DNA from: Candidatus Cloacimonadota bacterium
GTDB taxonomy: Bacteria > Cloacimonadota > Cloacimonadia > Cloacimonadales > TCS61
Direction: 5' to 3'
Length of the DNA stretch: 16,626 bases
NCBI GenBank assembly: GCA_030592835.1
Contig: JAUVIJ010000012.1
Coordinates: forward strand, 1 to 16,626
Within the stretch, counting starts at the first letter, position 1, and each line of letters starts with the position of its first letter. Positions 14,902 to 16,626 of this stretch are shown here, one piece after another. Made by a program: the position numbers and the translations under genes. The notes under the pieces were generated by a model. That model saw only the letters and a program-made list of their open reading frames with translations. It ran no database searches and was not told where the DNA came from.

Positions 14902-15792
14902 TTATTTTCCCTGTTTCTTGATCAATTCCTGTCTGTCCAGTATCTGTCTGGCTTTCAGGAGCATGGGCGGTCCGACGATTTTACCTTCAATAATTGCTAC
15001 TTTCCGGTCAGATTTGTCAGCTATATCATTCAACCGGATCAATTCTTCAGCATTGGTTATTTCTTCCGCAGTTGGAGTGAAATATCTGTGAGCAAGCTCG
15101 ATTTCCTTAGGATGTAATAGTAACATACCTTCAAAACCGAGATTTTTAACTAATTTGAGGTTGTCTTCCAGATCATCCAGGTCATGGACATTTACATGAA
15201 GGGTATCGATGGGAATGATACCGGCTGCTCTGGCTGCTATAACGGTTAAAGCCCGGGGTACGAACAGACTTTCTCCTTTACGATCATGGATACCATGGAT
15301 ACTGACAGTAAAATCCTCACTTCCATAAGTAACCGCAATGATCCGGGATGAAGTCTTGCAGATCTTCTCTAATTTCAGTACTGCTCCGGCTGTTTCGATC
15401 AGAGGAACGATCTTAAAAGTTCCACTCTCTATTCCTTTCTCAACTTCCAGAGCATCCAGTAATTTATCAAAAAAAACAATATCTTTCTCATCCTCGACTT
15501 TTGGGAATATGAAACCCGTAATACCTGGAATCATTAACTTATTTAAATCCTGTAACAGGTATCCGCTCACACGGTCATTCAAGCGAACAAAAACAGTAAA
15601 ATCAGCAAAAATTCCCAGTTTGATATTCTTGATAATAATCTGTCTGGCTTCTTCTTTAAATCTATCAAGAACTGAATCTTCCAGGTCAAGAATTATGGCA
15701 TCGGCTTTGCTGTGAGAAGCACTCAATTGCAATTTTTCGCTATTCCCTGGTACGAAAAGCAGACTGCGTAACAGATATTGTTCTCTATCCAT
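14902..15792 (-). CDS. HpcH/HpaI aldolase-family CoA-ester lyase (CitE/Mcl-like)
   Basis: This 296-residue TIM-barrel enzyme cleaves or forms beta-hydroxyacyl-CoA C-C bonds with a divalent metal (family examples: malyl-CoA lyase, beta-methylmalyl-CoA lyase, CitE). Motifs: R-S-L-L-F-V-P-G (9-16), A-D-A-I-I-L-D-L-E-D-S-V (30-41), Arg70 in F-V-R-L-N-D, metal ligands Glu133 in P-L-I-E-T-A and Asp160 in Y-G-S-E-D-F, and a C-terminal I-E-G-K-I-V-G-P-P-M lid. The neighbouring MaoC gene ends 2 bp before it, and the Shine-Dalgarno CGAGGT overlaps that gene's end. A hydratase plus a lyase of this type can interconvert an enoyl-CoA with glyoxylate and a shorter acyl-CoA, as in mesaconyl-CoA metabolism. 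The citrate lyase alpha and gamma subunits are absent, so a true CitDEF complex is unlikely. Confidence 0.87.
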   Translation of the reverse strand: MDREQYLLRSLLFVPGNSEKLQLSASHSKADAIILDLEDSVLDRFKEEARQIIIKNIKLGIFADFTVFVRLNDRVSGYLLQDLNKLMIPGITGFIFPKVEDEKDIVFFDKLLDALEVEKGIESGTFKIVPLIETAGAVLKLEKICKTSSRIIAVTYGSEDFTVSIHGIHDRKGESLFVPRALTVIAARAAGIIPIDTLHVNVHDLDDLEDNLKLVKNLGFEGMLLLHPKEIELAHRYFTPTAEEITNAEELIRLNDIADKSDRKVAIIEGKIVGPPMLLKARQILDRQELIKKQGK

Positions 15793-15794
15793 TT

Positions 15795-16253
15795 TTACCT
15801 CGATTTTGGGACAAGGAGATGTCTTCTTAGAGTTAACACCTTCTCTTCTTTCTGATTATATGCCGTGGTTTCCACATAGACTATTCCTCGGTCTGCCTTG
15901 CTTTTTGATTCTCTCTTGCTCAGGATCTCAGTTCGAACAAAAAGTGTGTCCCCGATAAAAACAGGACCGTCATGGGTTATCCGTTCATAGTCCAGATTTG
16001 CAATGCACTTTCCACTGATATCAGGAACAGACATACCAACTGCTAAACTTGCAACATATGTTCCAACTACAAGGATCTTCTTATATTTCCGGGTGAGACA
16101 ATATTCATTATCCAGATGCAGCGGATGATGATTCATGGTCAGTAGACAGAAAAGATTATTATCGCTTTCTGTAATTGTTTTTCCCGGCCAGTGTTCAATG
16201 ACCTCACCAACAATAAAATCTTCGTAATACTTTCCGAAATTTTCCCTGCTCAT
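15795..16253 (-). CDS. MaoC-family (hot-dog) enoyl-CoA hydratase
   Basis: This 152-residue hot-dog fold protein starts G-K-Y-Y-E-D-F-I-V-G-E and continues with T-I-T-E-S-D-N-N, L-T-M-N-H-H-P-L-H-L-D (38-48), G-D-T-L-F-V and a C-terminal R-R-H-L-L-V-P. Classical (R)-specific hydratases have a catalytic Asp five residues before His; here Asn41 and His46 take those places, a pattern I associate with the MaoC subfamily paired with CitE-like lyases. It should hydrate an enoyl-CoA or dehydrate a beta-hydroxyacyl-CoA. I chose the ATG at 16253 because GAGGTGA lies 5-7 nt upstream; an in-frame ATG at 16328 would add 25 residues unlike the family. It is the first gene of the operon and is followed after 2 bp by the lyase. 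Confidence 0.87.
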   Translation of the reverse strand: MSRENFGKYYEDFIVGEVIEHWPGKTITESDNNLFCLLTMNHHPLHLDNEYCLTRKYKKILVVGTYVASLAVGMSVPDISGKCIANLDYERITHDGPVFIGDTLFVRTEILSKRESKSKADRGIVYVETTAYNQKEEKVLTLRRHLLVPKSR

Positions 16254-16278
16254 ATCTTCACCTCGATTTGATTTGCAA

Positions 16279-16307
16279 AATTTGTTACTCAGGGCAAAAA
16301 ATGTCAA
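16279..16307 (-). promoter_or_regulatory. Candidate promoter of the ten-gene operon
   Basis: On the minus strand a perfect TTGACA (16307-16302) is followed after 17 nt by CAAATT (16284-16279), a poor -10. The distance to the ATG at 16253 would leave a leader of about 20 nt containing the Shine-Dalgarno sequence. The TTGACA is the gene-proximal edge of repeat R2 and also occurs at the equivalent edge of R1 upstream of selD. The -35 match is seen directly; use as a promoter is inferred. Confidence 0.4.
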
Positions 16308-16501
16308 ATTATTATCTGATTCATGCATTCCATAATTTCAGAACAGTTGAATTCTTTATATTCTGAAAAATAGCAAGAAGACTTTTTACTTAGAGTATTG
16401 ATCATCATTTCTTTTGTGTCGATCCACCTTCATCCGGCAGTTGTCGTACTACGGTGGGACAGGTCATAAAAAACAGCCTGCCCTGTTGGATAACGGGAAA
16501 G
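16302..16501 (-). repeat. Dispersed repeat R2 upstream of the ten-gene operon
   Basis: This stretch matches R1 (5555-5786) in order and orientation. The best-conserved blocks are TAGCAAGAAG near 16371, TACTTAGAG near 16387, TCGATCCACCTTC near 16419, ACTACGG near 16449, GGGACAGGTCATAA near 16456 and TTGGATAACGGG near 16486. It lacks the roughly 30-base internal insertion of R1. Similarity is weaker toward the gene but still recognisable (TCATGC, TGTCAAAT). Confidence 0.75.
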
Positions 16502-16530
16502 AAATTGATTATTTCAATGGAAGTTTATTT

Positions 16531-16565
16531 AACTCGACTCGAGTTCACAGAACCCGAGTCGGGTT
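16531..16565. repeat. Long palindrome related to the one downstream of selD
   Basis: Arms AACTCGACTCGAGTT (16531-16545) and AACCCGAGTCGGGTT (16551-16565) pair at 13 of 15 positions around a 5-nt loop. The CTCGAGT and CCCGA/TCGGGTT elements are the same as in 4419-4459 but in a different arrangement. It lies just beyond R2, near the right edge of the window. Confidence 0.75.
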
Positions 16566-16626
16566 AAACCAGATTGTAGATATACAAACAACCAAACACA
16601 AAATACAAATGAATTACAAATAAGAA

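Noticed and set aside
14902..15792. Citrate lyase beta subunit of a CitDEF complex
   Set aside because: No citD, citF, citC or citG neighbours are present; the MaoC partner points to a stand-alone CoA-ester lyase.
15795..16328. MaoC protein extended to the ATG at 16328
   Set aside because: The extra 25 residues do not resemble the family N-terminus, and a strong GAGGTGA precedes the ATG at 16253.
16414..16623. Plus-strand 69-residue ORF at the right edge
   Set aside because: It is composed of repeat R2 and the adjacent palindrome in translation; no Shine-Dalgarno sequence and no protein-like pattern.

Overview
The window is AT-rich bacterial chromosome with Shine-Dalgarno-type starts and tightly packed operons. 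It also carries several families of short intergenic repeats. No rRNA, tRNA or taxonomic marker is present, so the organism cannot be named from the sequence. The mix of features (AT-rich DNA, a multi-PAS HisKA_2 kinase, a selenocysteine-containing SelD, palindromic and 'GTAGTAAGGCA'-like intergenic repeats) recalls uncultivated anaerobic lineages of the FCB group such as Candidatus Cloacimonadota. That placement is a low-confidence inference.

Layout. (1) 1-269 is AT-rich upstream DNA. (2) 270-4039, plus strand, is a two-gene signalling unit: a very long soluble histidine kinase with seven PAS domains, followed 11 bp later by a single-domain response regulator. (3) 4040-4469 is a repeat-filled convergent intergenic region with a 110-bp direct repeat in two copies, each holding two perfect 10-bp hairpins, then a third long palindrome. 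(4) 4470-5525, minus strand, is selD. The gene has an in-frame UGA at codon 20, exactly where the family's catalytic Cys/Sec lies, and a hairpin just downstream, so this is probably a selenoprotein that a naive gene caller would truncate. (5) 5526-6720 is about 1.2 kb of mostly non-coding DNA with a dispersed repeat, an isolated 36-codon ORF, a long inverted repeat and a doubtful small membrane ORF.

(6) 6721-16253, minus strand, is one apparent ten-gene operon. Its transcription order is: MaoC-type hydratase, CitE/HpcH-type C-C lyase, CapK/PaaK-type adenylate-forming ligase, an 87-bp gap, nadA (quinolinate synthase), LPG_synthase_TM/flippase-like membrane protein, ArnC/DPM1-like glycosyltransferase 2 without its membrane tail, PglD-like sugar acyltransferase, WbqC-family protein, WecE-like PLP sugar aminotransferase, and a polytopic DUF6044-like (GT-C-like) membrane protein. 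Many junctions are ATGA, TAAATG or overlaps of a few bases. (7) 16254-16626 is the operon's upstream region, with a TTGACA element, a second copy of the dispersed repeat that also precedes selD, and a palindrome related to the one downstream of selD.

How the genes may work together. The distal six genes read as an envelope-glycan module: WecE would make a dTDP-4-amino-4,6-dideoxyhexose (Fuc4N type), the PglD-like and WbqC proteins would modify the amino group, and the glycosyltransferase 2 plus two membrane proteins would load and move lipid-linked sugars. The three promoter-proximal genes are acyl-CoA chemistry enzymes. Their place in the same operon suggests, as a hypothesis only, that they supply an unusual acyl group for the amino sugar. 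nadA between the two modules looks metabolically out of place. The most noteworthy points are the Sec-encoding selD, the MaoC-CitE-CapK plus amino-sugar combination, and the shared repeat that forms the upstream region of both selD and the ten-gene operon.
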